Shown: in pieces, positions 33,197 to 46,800 of the stretch | Numbering within the stretch: position 1 is the first letter of the stretch | Layout: the number at the start of each line of letters is the position of its first letter | Assembly: GCA_019096065.1 (NCBI GenBank) | Contig: JAGUCH010000002.1 | Coordinates: 8,940,501-9,004,500, forward strand | Origin: Paracyclopina nana | Taxonomy: Eukaryota; Arthropoda; Copepoda; Cyclopoida; Cyclopettidae | Reading direction: 5' to 3' | DNA length: 64,000 bases | Notes under the pieces: model-generated | Database searches by the model: none | The model's input: only the letters and a program-made list of their open reading frames with translations | Told to the model about the DNA's origin: nothing | Translations under genes and position numbers: made by a program

Positions 33197-35084
33197 ATTG
33201 TTAATTAATTTCATTAATTGTATTTTGGAGGCATTTTTGTATTCTCCGAGCAATTTATTGTTTGAGGAAATTCTAAGGCCAGTAATTTTTTTAAATGATT
33301 TCTCTTTAAAACTGGTTGAGACCCAAAACTAAATATTACTACTTCGAGAAAAAGTGTTTTATCGGAGAAAACATAAATGACTTAATTGAAAACATGATGA
33401 CTTTAGCTATTTAGCATGCCCACGGATCTGTAAATTAAGTTTCATGGGAGAAATCGGCCCCTAAACCTACCATGGTATTTTACTAAGAAAATAACACTTT
33501 TTTTAAATTGCTCTGTTTGTTTACAAACTCTAAGGAATCGGAACGCGATATTCCTTTGCGCGAAGGAGTTCTCAGCACGTGAACTAGATGTGTAGCTGAG
33601 TTGCGCATTTTTTATAATGATGCATTTCTTGGAACAGTAGATGAGCAATTTTAACCATTTTTTTGCCCAAGCGCGAGCATGTAATAAAAGTGGCAAATTA
33701 GAGTGTCTATCTGTAAATTAAAGCCTTTCACAGCAGTTTTTATTACGCCAGTAAAATGGCAATTCCAAAGGAGCTGACGGTGCTTGATACTGGATTCCAT
33801 AGTACCAGGTTTATCTTTCGGTAAGAGGTACGTTTCAGGTTGGCATGCATTCGTTGCGTTATTGCGTGCTCACTGAAGGCATATTTCTTCCTGAGCACCA
33901 TCGAATTGATTAGGACTTGTAGTTGTAGCGAGGATTAGATCGATCGTCTATGTAGTGCTTACATGGCAGCAAAGGCTTATTCCTCGCTCCGAATACAGCC
34001 AGCTTTAATTAAGAATTGTTTGTAGTGTTTCTATACTTGATTCGAGCCAGAATAAGATGCCAAAAGTCTCTCTTCATGGTCAACCATACGCCCAGTGCTC
34101 AAGATCAGATAAATGGCTAAACTTGCACGTAAGTAGAGTTTGGTTTAACTCTCTTTCAATCAGCTATACTTTCGTTTAGCTTTTCTTGCCTTAATGGTTT
34201 TCGAGTCAGAAGAAAATGCCTGTGGTAGCAGTAATTGTATTCTAAGCAGGAAGGAAGCACTACGTGGAAAAAGTAGATTACATAAGAAACACAGGAACAG
34301 CAATAATAACCATGCCGCATGCTTCAGGACAGTACGTTGTATCCATTAAGGTATTGGACGTCATTTCTTGCGCCAATGCAGTTAACTATTGTAATGACGT
34401 TCCGTAACATTCAAACAAAAGTTTCAGAACGAGTTGCAATTTCCATTTCGCTCAAAAAAAGTTGCTCAGAGCCTATAAAAATGTTCAGTGCCATCTTTAA
34501 AAAAATATGAATGTTGAATAGTTGTTGATGGAATTGCGACACCATTTAGGTAAGGTTCTGCTTGAGGTGCATATGCGAATTTGGTTTATGAATACGCTGG
34601 ATCATTGAATCCTTCAGAAGGGATTTAGAAATTTTCAGAACAGTCTATAGGAATAGCTAACTTTAGTTCTTTTTATGAATTCTCTGTTTTTGGTTTGAAA
34701 ATGCTTGGTTGCACGCTGGAGTATTTTTTGTAGCAATTTTCCGAGCGGATAATTTTTTTGCTTCCCTGCTTGGAAGTTTCCTCTGCATTCGATTTCCTTT
34801 CAAATCTCGCATTGATGTTCACCGCAGCGAAAAAATGAAAGCACGTCAATTCAGCTGGGCTACAATGCGGACAAGTCCCCAAGATTAAGCTAGCGCGTAC
34901 AATCCGAAATCGCTGCTCTTCAACTATAGATGACTGCGTAAAAGCGTATTTGCAAAATACTACGCCAACATAACTACGCTGGAGAGTCCTTGCAAAAAGT
35001 TTTGACACTTTTCCATATAGCTGAGAAAACCATATACACAAAACAAGTTGGCTTACACAAAAAGCCCAAGCTCTGTGAGAGAGT

Positions 35085-35104
35085 CACACACACACACACA
35101 CACA
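35085..35104. repeat. CA dinucleotide run
   Basis: About ten CA repeats lie just below the carboxypeptidase stop codon. Confidence 0.95.
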
Positions 35105-35149
35105 ACTTTTCTTTTCAAAACACTCCATATATTTTGTGCTCAATATTGA

Positions 35150-38100
35150 CTAATTTGACACATTTTCTAAAGGTGGTGGTGTTGGTATTTGTAGGAGCCG
35201 GATATCCAAGTGTTGGGGAGTGTCTTGCAAATCCACCTCGTATTCTTCCGACAGCAGTCTGTTGTCCTTGGCAGCTCTAACTTTGTAGTGGCCTGGGAGC
35301 AAGATTCGCCAATACCTCCCTTGGGAATCAGAAGTCACGTTTTTGCCCCTCCAAGTGTCGTCACTGCCGACCTTCTGCACTTGAATGTCGGCACCAGCAA
35401 CCGCATTATTGTTCTCATCCCTAACAAAGCCTCGAAGGCCTCTTTGAGCCTGCTCAATGTAGCTGATCAGGCTTTCGATGTTGTTATTCCACTCCGCTAG
35501 AAGGCGATCGCGTCTGGGATATTTGCAGCAAGACACCTCGATGGTGAGCTCCATGGCATTGCTGAAGTCGTAGTTGAAGTCCTGCATGCCACCTTCCACC
35601 TCGTACCAATTCGCTCCGTTGGTGATTCCGTCGCGGAAGAGGCCCCAGTGCTCGCAAACCTCTGACGCATCCTCCATGTACGGATGGTGCTTGGAGTACG
35701 TCTTGGCCAAGTGGACGAATTCCTCGTGATCTGGTGTCTGTGACACGCCATTTCTGGCGGAAAATGAACTGTCCCTGGTGAAGGAAAAAGAAAGCCATCG
35801 ACAGCGTAAATAGAGTAGATGTTGTGTGCTGCGTTAAAACTAGATACAACACTATATAGTGGCTGCAGAACAGGACCAAACCTTTATATACATGCTCCAT
35901 TGTTGTACTACTACGAAATAATATAACGGCCTAGCAATAGCTTCGTTGCTAGCTGCCTTTTTTCCGGGAAATCTCGAGCTACCATCAACAAACAATCAAT
36001 AAATATGGAACATGGCAGCTCTTTTATGCAGTACGTCCCACTCGATCAGCTACAATGATTGAGGGGCCACCATTTATTTGCATGCGCATTGCTGCTTCTG
36101 CCTTGTCAACGCATACGAGAGCAAATACTCTCGTGTTACCACCGTGCGCACCACTTCTTTTAACGAAGAAAGTTGCCGAGTGGTATTGACTATTGGTTAA
36201 TTATAACCGTGGTAATAATTGTCACCTGTAATCGTCGTATGGATAATTTGCCACCACTGCGCCGTCGTGAAAGTTGGCTGAGAGGACAAAAGGGTATTTG
36301 CGGATCCAGTCCATCATGAAAACCGTCTCTTGCTGCCGACCCACTTTTAGCTCATCGTCAGTCAAGCCCAAGTCCCTCCAAGTGGGAAAATCTCGATTGA
36401 GGTCAACATTGCCCTCGTTCAACCTTCCGGCCTTGAAGTTTCCTCCAATACAGTTGCCCTCAGTCCCTCGAGCAAACCTTCATTTTTGGGTGTTGCGTAG
36501 AAAGAGAAATTAAAGTGGTGCCAGCTTTTGAGATTTTCGCGCTTGTTACATTTTGGGCCTAAATTGGACACCCAGGCTCTACTGAGATCCTGCAGCTATA
36601 AGCTTGAGCAATATCATGTTGTAGTATTTCAAAGTGGTGCGAGAGCTGTTTTTGTCATGTCCTAGTATAGCTCTTGGCTGAAAGTTGCATCTGCTGCTGC
36701 GACAACAAACTAGATCGTTTCAATGGTGTCAGAGAGGACCTGCTCATCTACTAGCTTGACCTCAAAACCAACACCATGCATTCTATTTTTGGCAACGTAA
36801 TACAGCAGATGAAAGCATCTTTGAGTTGGGAGAGTTTCACTATAATATGCAAAAGCTTGGCAACATCATGTTTGAAGAGGCTGAGGCCTCGAGTGTCCGA
36901 AAGCATTCAACTTACTAATTATGATGAGCACATTGCAAGTTTACAATTTCAAATTATATCACCGTCTTCTGCTGAAGTGGCAATTTGTCCATTCTGCTTT
37001 GGATTTTGCTACCAAGTTTTGTAGCTAGCACTTTCTGTTTCGAAAAGTCGCTTGCCAAATAGAGTTGGCTAAGCGACATGGAAATGCATTCAAAAAAGTT
37101 TCTGTTGTATCTTTTGCAGAAACGTAGATTTTCCCACGTGCCGCTGATAAACGCTTTTGGACACCTTGCTGAAAAACTTCTATTTTATGCTATCTCACCC
37201 ATCAGGATTCATGGTTGGCAGAATCCAAAGATCCGTTGATCTAAGCACATTTGCTGCTCGTTCAGCTAATGAATCCCTGTCTTTTCCTCCCATTTTTGCT
37301 GCCATCACCAGATATTTCGCCAGATGGATCAAAAGTTCCCTTCCAGTTGGCTCGTTGCCATGCATATTGCCCACGAATTTCACGAGAGGCCTCAAAGTTG
37401 TGTTATCATTTTCAGCCTCGTTTCGCAGCCTGATGCTCATTAGCTGAGCTCCATTGATGGACCGGCCCAAATTTTCCAAATCTGCAAAGTTTGGGGCTTC
37501 TTTCTCGATCATCTGCAAGTCTTGAATCAACTCTGGATGACTATGGTACTTCATAAGGGGGCACAGTTCGCTGCAGCTTTTCCACTGCAAAAGAAATATG
37601 TATATATATAGTACATGGTGGACGATGTATGTAGCTGAAGGTTGTGTGCGTGTGAAAGGCCGCGAATTTATGGTCGGCTGGTTTTATCTTGTCTTCTTCG
37701 TCTCATTGTGAATAAAAAGTTTCGCCGAAAGCTTGCATCGAATTGAGCTGAAATTCTACTGCAATTGAATCAGTACGAAACTCTATTCCTTTTTGGGTTC
37801 GCTGTTGCGTTAAATTGAACAGCAAAGATTTTCATGAGGAGAATCTAGCAGAGAAAATAATGCTCCTAAATCAATTACGAGGATCGCATAATTGCATTAA
37901 GCATGGATATTCAGATTTACAATGGTAGAATGAACGTGTAGTATGCCCGGAGAAAGCAATCGTTCCTGGGAGATAAAATATTACACCCCTAGAGGTCATC
38001 AGACAACGATTGTTCGATATTGAGATCTCACGATGTCAGCATTTTCTCCAGCTCCCTACGAGAGATTTACCGAATGGAATTGGGTTTTGTAAAGGTCGAA

Positions 38101-41100
38101 GTGAATCTATTTATAAATCAACGAAACCTTTAAAATTGTGGTATTCAGGCTACAAATAATATGTATTCTAGCATAACAAACCCGATTACTATTTTTAAGC
38201 TCTTGCGCTCAAACGTTAGCTAGTGTGTGTCAAGATTTCAAACATTAAGGGAAATTAGATCAAGTCAAACTAATGGAAACCAACCCTCTCAATGGCTTCC
38301 TAGTAAATCAGAAAAATTCCATATTCTCGTTGCATCAAAATAGAGCACGGTATGCGGCTTTCAGAAAAGTTTTGCTCAAAGTTTCGAAATGGCACATTAC
38401 TTTGCTCGGGTCTGTATAAATATAGATGATTTTTCGCTGTCATCTATATTTAGACTAATTTAGATTATTGCAATTAGCTATGCTGAGCTACTTGGAAGGT
38501 AATGATAAGCTAGACCCAAAATATCTTTAAAATTCCACCTGCCAATTGACCAAACTACATGTAAATACCTAAATAAAAGAAATTAAAATTAAAGGGCGTT
38601 CTCATATTGGACTTTAGCTTACCAAAACCTGATTTTGGTTAACCAAAAACTGGTTTTAGTAAAGCTCTATGTACTGGCTACCTACCGAAAACTGGTTTTT
38701 GGTTAACCAAAATCAGGTTTTGGTAAGCTAAAGTCCAATATGAGAACGCCCTTAAGAGTTTCAATCTCCCAAATAAATTGTACTTTTCCAAATTACTACT
38801 GAGCTTGATAAATGAAGCATGAGAAGTGAGCCAAAAAACCTCAACTTTTAAAATGCATTTTTGGGAAAACAATTAAGTGAAATCTTCAACTTCTGACTAA
38901 AAAATGTTCAAGATTTTTTGGCCCTACAGAATTATAGCTATTACATTAGTTTTTTGATAAGTAATTCATGGATTTTCCTTACCATAAAATTAAAAGTAAT
39001 TATAATTGTTCTGATTTTTCCTAACTACATATTTTAAAAGAGCCATTCATTATAAGGAGCAATAATTCAAAAGCTATCATATTTGCTTGAGATTGGCTAA
39101 AGACTAAAATTATCTATATTTGGTCCAATCATAGATGGCTGATCCAAGAATCATCCATATTTATACCGCACTTGAGCACAGGGAAGTAACAGTCCAAATG
39201 TAGACGAGGATTGCCAAAAGTCATCTGAAAACGGTACAAATATAGATGACAGAGATGATCATCTAAGCTATCTAAATCATCTAACGCATCTATATTTATA
39301 CAGAGCGACTTTGCTCTGAAATGGATTTTCTGCCAGCAGATCTCTTTTTGGCATTTTTAGAAATTATGAAAAGAGATCAGCTAATGTCAATCATATCAAA
39401 CGCTTTTCAAAAGCTGCGTTTGTGGTGCACTATGATTCATGAGGGGAAGAAGATAAAGCGTAGTGTTGGAGGCGAATTGGTTTCAAAATTGCTCCAGAAA
39501 AAAGTTCGATAAAAGTTGCCCTATCCCTCCCAATACTAATGTTGACTCAGCCTGCAATTTCTCTAAGTGAGCTGCTGCCGCTGCTGGGCCAGTAATAAAA
39601 TGTCTATGCAAACATAATATGCAGCAGCATTTTCGCTGTCCAGTGTTTGCTCCTCTTCCGCTTTCTTATTTTGTGTCCTATATGGTTGTCAACGCATCAA
39701 TGAATGATGATCTCATTGGAGGTGCATCCACACAGAAGTTGCCCCTAAATGTGATATTGTATTTGCGCACGCATCGCTACGTGCCTTACGTGACCATGTG
39801 CAACCTCACGTCCTCGTAAAAGTCTTTTCCAAATACTCATTCAGCCTCACCTCTTTAGATTGGTCCTGGCATTCGGGTACACTTCCCTGATGTCGTGTGA
39901 CACATTCGAACCGAAGCCTCCCCTCGAACATGAATGGAAACTTGCAACTTCCAAAGCCATCTGTATCTGGGCATCGATCGACTGAAATCACATAATAAAA
40001 CTTTTTTCTCCATCAAGCAGGAAGACTTTTTTGATTTATGTTCGGGCTTGCTCAAGCTATAGATTTTTCGCAAGGGGCATGAGGCTGTAAGCAGCTCACT
40101 CGATGGTCCAAAGCTCCATGGAAAACCTTGACCTATTTATCTAGAATTTGTTCAAATAAAGCTTGGTCTATGTGCCACAAAGCTGCACTTTCAAGGCTTC
40201 AAAAGTCAGCTAGCCAACTTTGCTTCGCTGCATAGCTAAAGATCAGAGCTTGTTTTAGAAATGTAAAAAAGCAGGGGTGGTATAGAGCACTGAGATTTGA
40301 TGAGAGTATCTCGTTCTTAACAACAGCTGAACTTTTTATGGAAAAAATTTGCAAAGGTAGAGCTCAAACTACAGCTCCTATCGGAACGAAATTTTGAGGG
40401 GTTCACGGTTTCTCGGTACAATTACCAAATACCAAATAAAAAATTGCGTAACAAAATATAATAAACAGTGGAACAAAAATGGGCAGATGTCGTGCTACCG
40501 TAGGCCGGCCGACCACCTTTAGGCTGTTTTTCGGAACTGAGTTTTGAGATCGATCTACTCATCAAAATACAGAGCTCTAGGGTGGTAATTAACTCAACAA
40601 ATTGCCCCCATCCCATACATTCGCAATTTTCGAGGAACAACCTTGAAAGGAAAGCCAATTGCTTCTGAAATTGGTGTCATTATTTCAGCTTTGCTTTTTG
40701 GTGAGGCTTTTAAAAGCATTTTGGAGGAAATCATTTTGAAAAGCTCCATAATGTGTTTTTGTGCTCAGAGAAAAAAAGTTGTCGGCTCTTCCAGGATTAA
40801 TGATTCGGTTTTTGCAGCCACCTCCCAAAAGCTTTCTTTTCTAGCGGCCATCTCTTGATAAAATAATGGAGGTCGCGTGGAAACAAAATGTATTAGTTAT
40901 GAAGTTCAAAGAATGCCAGCGAAGCTTTTGGTTGAGCATTACTTTTATGATTTCTTATAAAACTAGAATGTTGTAACGACGCGGACTTTCCATGAAGCAG
41001 CAGAGGAGCTTCATTAGAGCATGATGAGGCCAAAGTGTCCTCAAAAGGCGTCCTCATTTCGGTCAAAAGACTGTAGACCCTTTGATCCTCGCTACAGAAC

Positions 41101-42476
41101 AGTTTGGTCACATGCTAGCGTCAACCTGCCATAAATCAACTGCTACACTTTTTCACGCCATTTCATACCAATGCTGACAACTCGCGAAAGCCATTTCTCG
41201 TTCTTATTGTAGTTACTTACTGGGAAATGCCTCCTTTTTGTCAGCCTCCGGCATATCTGATCGATTCGAGATTTCATGCACCACATCACTACAGGCTTTA
41301 ATGTTGTCCTCGTTATTGGCATTAGGCAAACACTTTCTTTCCAGATTAATAAGCGTATCTTTATGCGTGGCGTTTGAGCCCAGGTCGCTGCAATCTATTA
41401 CTGAGCACTTGATCAGGGATTTATCTAGGCTTACGACCTCCTGGTCATCCATACATTCCAGCATCACGTCCGCATGTGTCATGTTTTTGACTCTCCATTC
41501 TGCGCAATTTCTTGGGACAATCACAAATCCGGGATGTTGTTCAGAGCCTGTGCAAAAATATCCATGCAGTGGCTTAAAGCGAACAAAGGGGCACAGCCCA
41601 TTAACAACATCCACAGTTTTAGTAGTTTTGCTGACTGATGGCTTGCTTTTCTCATTGACGATTTCTTTCAAATCTTGCCTGAAGCCACCAGCAGATATGT
41701 AAACTGCAGTGCCGTTGTCAGAGCAGTAGATAGATTTGAAGCCATAAAGGAAGAATTGACCACTTTCCTCGTAGGTGAAAGGATAGCCGATGAGATTTTC
41801 CGCAGTTGAGTCGCACATCATTGGCGTGCAGAAAATAAATGCTTCTGCGAGCCCAGCGATTTGGCAAGGTGTGCCATAGTAGACACCATTGCTCAGGACT
41901 TCTTCTTTTGGCACACATATTGGAGAGAAATTGGCCGCGACAATTGGCTGGCTGAGCTCGAAAACAGTTAGAGTTGGCTTCGAGGCCGCGCCGCTAAGAT
42001 ATGTCTCGGAATTGTTCTTCACTGCTACTCCTTGGTGGTTTGGAATGAATGGAAAAGTCACCAAGGCTGAACTAGAGATTCCCATGCAGTCTGCAGACGT
42101 GAGGACATGCCTGTCTGAGATGAGGACGCCAAAGCAACGCATGTCCTCGGCAACGTGAATTTTCACGGTCCAGCTATCTGAAATCGATATTGAGTACATT
42201 CAGCGTCGTGACGGATGCTTAGAAAAAGTTGGATTTTAATAGCCTGCTGCCATGGAGACTGAAAATGGTAGGACAGCTAATCTAGGTTGAGAGCATATTA
42301 TCTTTTCCTAGACGTCATTGACCTTTGTGGCCTTAAAAGCTTTAGGTGCACTTACTATTAAACTGCGGATCTCCACAGCTGGGAGGGAGCAGCAGCTGGT
42401 GGTCTCCATCATTTCTGAGGCTCATACCATTTATAAGCACTATATGCAGCCCTAATACCACCATAAGGTCCTTCAT
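35150..42476 (-). CDS. Secreted pseudoprotease - FN2 - zinc carboxypeptidase fusion
   Basis: Six minus-strand exons (42476-42356, 42177-41221, 39981-39851, 37584-37199, 36477-36226, 35774-35150) join in phases 1, 1, 0, 2, 2 and give 823 residues. In order: a signal peptide (MKDLMVVLGLHIVLINGMS); a chymotrypsin-like domain (about 35-210) with CGDPQFNNSWTVKIHV and VLTSADC, where the catalytic His is Asp and the GDSGG motif is SDNGT, so it is inactive; a Cys-rich stretch (about 220-360) that may be a second degenerate protease copy (FVIVPRNC); an FN2-like module (CKFPFMFEGRLRFECV); and an M14 carboxypeptidase of the N/E/D/M subfamily. That domain keeps zinc ligands His478 and Glu481 (HGNE), NRDFP, zinc His602 (NFHDG) and catalytic Glu695 (LTIEVSCCKYP), then a transthyretin-like tail. 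It should remove C-terminal Arg/Lys outside the cell. The FN2 end (EWKSC) is encoded in the first carboxypeptidase exon, supporting one gene. Confidence 0.78.
38408..39307. mobile_element. Mutator-like non-autonomous TIR element 1
   Basis: A 900-base element lies in the carboxypeptidase gene's third intron (37585-39850). Its ends read GGGTCTGTATAAATATAGAT and, inverted, CGCTCTGTATAAATATAGAT. An exact 9-base direct repeat, ACTTTGCTC, flanks it at 38399-38407 and 39308-39316. Long duplications of this size are characteristic of Mutator-like elements. The interior has many TATAGATG/ATCATCTA motifs and no transposase. Hairpin D sits inside it and must have inserted later. Confidence 0.75.
38592..38753. 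repeat. Hairpin element D, nested in Mutator-like element 1
   Basis: A 162-base near-perfect palindrome: AAGGGCGTTCTCATATTGGA at the left, TCCAATATGAGAACGCCCTT at the right. The pairing extends through TTAGCTTACCAAAACCTGAT and GGTTAACCAAAAACTGGTTTT. The unpaired centre is about 25 bases. Its sequence is unrelated to hairpins A-C. Confidence 0.8.
39982..41220. other. Intron between the protease-like and FN2 exons
   Basis: A 1.24 kb AT-rich intron with GTAAGT and TTTCAG ends. I see no repeat, RNA gene, further exon or poly(A) signal that would split the gene here. Confidence 0.5.
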
Positions 42477-43800
42477 GTTGGAACGACGATGTTGGATTGA
42501 GCATCGACGATGGGTAATTCCGAAGCAACCAAGTCTTACGTTTCATGGCTCGACAGGTGAACAATGGCTTGAGGAAAACCGGTTTCAGTAGCATTTGCAT
42601 GCACACCTGAATAAGCTATCGCTACTTTTTCACAGTATTCCACTAAACGGCCATACCAGCTCATACGGCCCTTCAGCTCTAAAAGCTTCCGGCTGGCGGG
42701 CGATTGCAGGATCAAATAGCGGGTCTTTAGTGCCCACCTAGCTGCAGCAGCCATCGAAAAGTGACCTTGCTTGCTTTCCTGCCCTGATACAATTTGCCAT
42801 AAAAAAGGTCCATAGGGTATATATGAGGATGAAAGGCTTTCTCTGTAGCAGCAGCAAAAGTCCTCTCGTCAACATTACGAGCGAGTTGCTGAAATAGCAA
42901 GATTTCTTTTGTCCTACATTCCATAGGAGCAAGAGAGTTGGCATATTTCGGCAGCTGCTCTCCTCACTTTTCTTCCTCCACAGAAAAAAAGGCTAACTGG
43001 CTTTCACTGGTGCAATAAAGGCCGTTCGTCCTCTTTTGGTTGAACGTTGCTATCTTTGATGGACGCCTCACGAAGAGAGACAATTATAGTTGCTACATCG
43101 CCACCGTGAAGGACAGAGACGGAACGGAAATCGAGGGAAAAGGCCATCGCCACCATCAGGCAGCCAACTCAAACAGTACTTAGCCATTGTTGCCCTGGAA
43201 CCTTCGTCATCACGAGAGCCTCGGCAAGTATTGGAAGGAAAGTCGGTTAACTGTAGAGATCCTACAGTATCTCGTATTTGCGCCCAAGGTTGCGTGAGTG
43301 CGCAGCGAAAACTTTCCGTTAATAAAAGCGGCTTGCAAACTTCTTTAAAAGAATGACACCTAAGAAAAGTAGCTGTATATTTTAACAAAGCTTGCGCTGC
43401 AATTTTGTTAGGCTAACAGAGTAAATAATGAACGGCAGTAGAAAAACGCGCGCGTTTTGGTCTTCATTCAGATCTTGTTGTCACTTTGAATATAAGTTCG
43501 TGCACTGCACTGCTGCTGACTCTACCAATTTTCTAACTGGTCCTTGATAAGTCTTCGAAGAAACGGAATGTGAGTGGCTAGCATCGTCTCTCAGTGGTCA
43601 ATCAAATGCCACCAATTAATTCCTCCTCTTGATGGCTAAGGCAAAATAGCCCGGCGATGACACAATAAATCTTGAAAGACTTGTGTGTGTGTGCGAACTA
43701 CTTTCTTTAAACCACTCTCACTAAAAGAAAATCAAGATTCTTGGGAAGTTGTTGTTGAGTAATGAGATCGTTGACGAGATGTAAATGCACGGCTGCTACG
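42477..43800. other. Intergenic DNA between the fusion gene and the cadherin 3' end
   Basis: This 1.3 kb gap holds the promoter side of the pseudoprotease-carboxypeptidase gene and the cadherin 3' untranslated region. Short frames here show no family resemblance. Confidence 0.4.
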
Positions 43801-46800
43801 CTAGCACCACGACTCAGAGCCTAAGGGAGCGTGAGGCTGAAGGGGCGGCTCGTCATCCGAATCGGGCTCTTCTCCATACATGTCGGCCAGCTTCTTGAAC
43901 CTTGGACCGAAGTTGTGGAGGTAGTCAAACTCGAGATCACCATCGCTGGTGCCGGAGTTGAGCGAAGACAGTGAGCCACCCGAGTTGCCGTCCCCCTCAT
44001 AAGCGTAATGCCGCAGATCATCAAATGGAGTGGCATCTGGATCGCCATCTATTCGATCCTGGAATAATAAAAATGATAATGAGAGGCTGTTGGCGGCTGC
44101 ATGCGAAACTTTCAGTCCAAGAAATTACCTTATTTGTCTGGAGGAATGTTTGGATGTCGGGCGCGTCATGCGGGTTAAACTTCATCATTTTCCCTCCCGC
44201 ATGTAGTCCCGGAGTTCCATCTGACATCATACGAAGGACGGACAAGTCGTAGCCCGTTTGGTCGTTTTCTCCGCCGCCTTCATCCTCGTAGTTGATAATA
44301 TTTTCTCTGATATCACAGTCAATATCCTTATCGCTGTACAGGGACAAAAGAAGAGCTTAGTGCCAAGGCCACGGAAAGGGTAATTAAAAAAGATAAATGT
44401 TACCTGAAGACGTGTCGCTTGCGCCGGTACACGGCCAAAACAATGACAGCAATGAGGATGATAGCTAGACACACTAAAATGGCGATGAGGAAATTCATGT
44501 TCAGATCCAGGGCCACGACGGCCTGAACGAACTCCTCGTTGCAGCCCGGGGTATAGTTGTCACCGTCGGCTGGGCTGCCCAGATCATAAAGGAAGCTCTT
44601 TCCATCAGCGGAAAAAGTGAGATTTTTAATGCAACCAGCAAAGCCCATGCCATCGGGCATTTCCAACCTGAAATTCAAATGTTTGAAAATTGCGAAATGA
44701 CAACAAAATATCATGCATACCTGTTCAAGTTGAGGGCACTAGCTAGCTCATTGAACCGATCTTTGCCGAATGAAACTCCACCCACATGAAGTGGGCCATT
44801 GGTGTTGATGTAATGATGAGAACTGTCGTGAGTGGTAATCTGGACGAAGCAATTATGGCGGGAAGCGGAGGAAATTTCATTGGAACACGTCTTGTCATCA
44901 AGCTCCATTTGGACGGTATCGTTAGTCCATCGCACCGCCAAAAAGTGGTCCTTGCTATCGTCCACCCTCTGGTTTAGGCTAAGCAATTTCGTGCCAGAGC
45001 CGAAATTGACGAGCATTGAGATTTTGCCTTTTTTCAGCTCAATGCTGAGGAAATCGGTGACATTGGGCACAACGTTGTTGGGCGAAGGACCAGTGTAGAC
45101 CAGAGTGCCATAGTCGCTTGCCGTATTGAAAATCATCGAGAGGTGCGAGTTTCCGCAAGCTTGTAGGCCTTTGTGCCAAGACCAGCCCTGCCCATTGTAG
45201 GAAGCCGCCAACCTCTCGCAGTTGGGTCCAAAGTACTCGGGGTTATCGGCAGGGCAGTGGCACTGGTAGCCGCCATCAGACAACAATTCACAGGTACCGT
45301 TGTTAAGACAAGGATTGGGCGTGCAGGATTGGCTGCGATAAGAGAAATCTGTGGGGGGAGCATTGCATTTGCAGACAGGCACAACTTCAGCCTTCACTCC
45401 GACGAACGAGGTCTTGTTGGTGAACACGGTGACAGGATTGTCGGATATTTGCAACTGATTCGAGCAGCTCTGGCCCTTGCAATTAGTTCCCTCGTAAAGG
45501 CACTCGTCAATGTGGATCATAACAACGTCGATATTGAGTGAAGTCTCGATATCCTTTTTGCGGCGTGCAAAAACTCCTTCCAATTTCTCAGGAGCATAAT
45601 AAGGTGAGCCGTGAGCTGAAAATCGGACATCCGTGAGAGGCTCATTAACTTTGGTGCCCGACACGGGAAGAACGGTGAACACATCAACGAAGGTGGCGTT
45701 CAAGAGGCCCGCCATCATCAGCTTGAGCCTGTCCCTCACTGACTCGCCATCGGAGTTGGCCCTGATAAAGTCCTCGGGAGCGCCCTTGATTCTGAACGAG
45801 CCGGACTTTTCGACGGCCTCCTTCGAGATGCGCTGAATCGTTACATTAACCGAGGCTTCCACTGCATTTCGGCCTGTCTGATCGTGAACGGGGTCTTCGA
45901 CCAAAAAGTCCACGGTGAAGAAGTTCATCTCGCTGCGCAGTGGAATTCCTCGAAGCATCGTGATCATGCCAGTATCAGCATCGAGCTTGAAGTGATTTCT
46001 CCACTTGCTGCTGTCCTTGAACCGAAACGTCTTGTCGGGCAAGTCCCAGTCATCTGGGTCGTTGACATAAACACGGCCAATTTGAGTGTCAGGCGCCAAG
46101 CCCTCGTAGTTGTAGACAAAAATTTCGGAAAAGCCCGGCTGCATGGGGTTGTCATTGACGTCACCGATGGTCAGTTTCAAATTGCTCACTGCACACAGGC
46201 CCTTGTGGTCACACACTTTGACAGGAATGAAGTATTCCTTTTGCTTTTCACGGTCAAAAGAGGCCAGGGCTTTGAGCATATGCTCACCGCTGTCACCACG
46301 CTCAATGCTGAACCATTCCCGAATGTTGGGTCTCGCATTCTCGTCAATTTCGTAGCTGAAGGGAGGGCCGTTGGTCGCATCGTCATAATCGCTAGCCACC
46401 AGTGCACCGACAAGGCCTTGGCCCTGGTTTTCAGTCCAAACGAGGCCATCGGGCATGTCCAAGAAGGGTGCGTTGTCATTGATGTCCGTGAGGATGACCT
46501 CAAATTCCACGAAACTTTCAATACCGGTGGGGCCACCGTTTTCGTCTTTGGCATAGATGTAAGTTGACCACACGGGAAAGCCATTGGGCAGATCCCGGTC
46601 GAGCTTTTTTGTGATTCTAACCTGTCCTGATGTGGGATCAACGCTGAAGTGCTGGCTGTAATGGCTGTTCTGGTCTAGGTAGTAAGTGATGTTTTGATTC
46701 ACCGAGGGATCACCGATGTCAGGGTCGATGGCTTGAACTTGAATGATGGGGTAATTCGGAATCATCTCCTCCATTTGCTCAACCACGTACTTCTCCTTGG

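Larger units (their letters stand above)
30651..35149. other. 4.5 kb intergenic region upstream of synaptotagmin
   Basis: This holds the synaptotagmin 5' region and the 3' side of the carboxypeptidase gene. Besides the tRNA-like element, hairpin C and a CA run listed separately, I see only AT-rich DNA and short random frames. Confidence 0.4.

Noticed and set aside
39319-39512. Small plus-strand frame just right of Mutator-like element 1
   Set aside because: Considered as a transposase remnant, but it lies outside the target duplication and shows no transposase motif.
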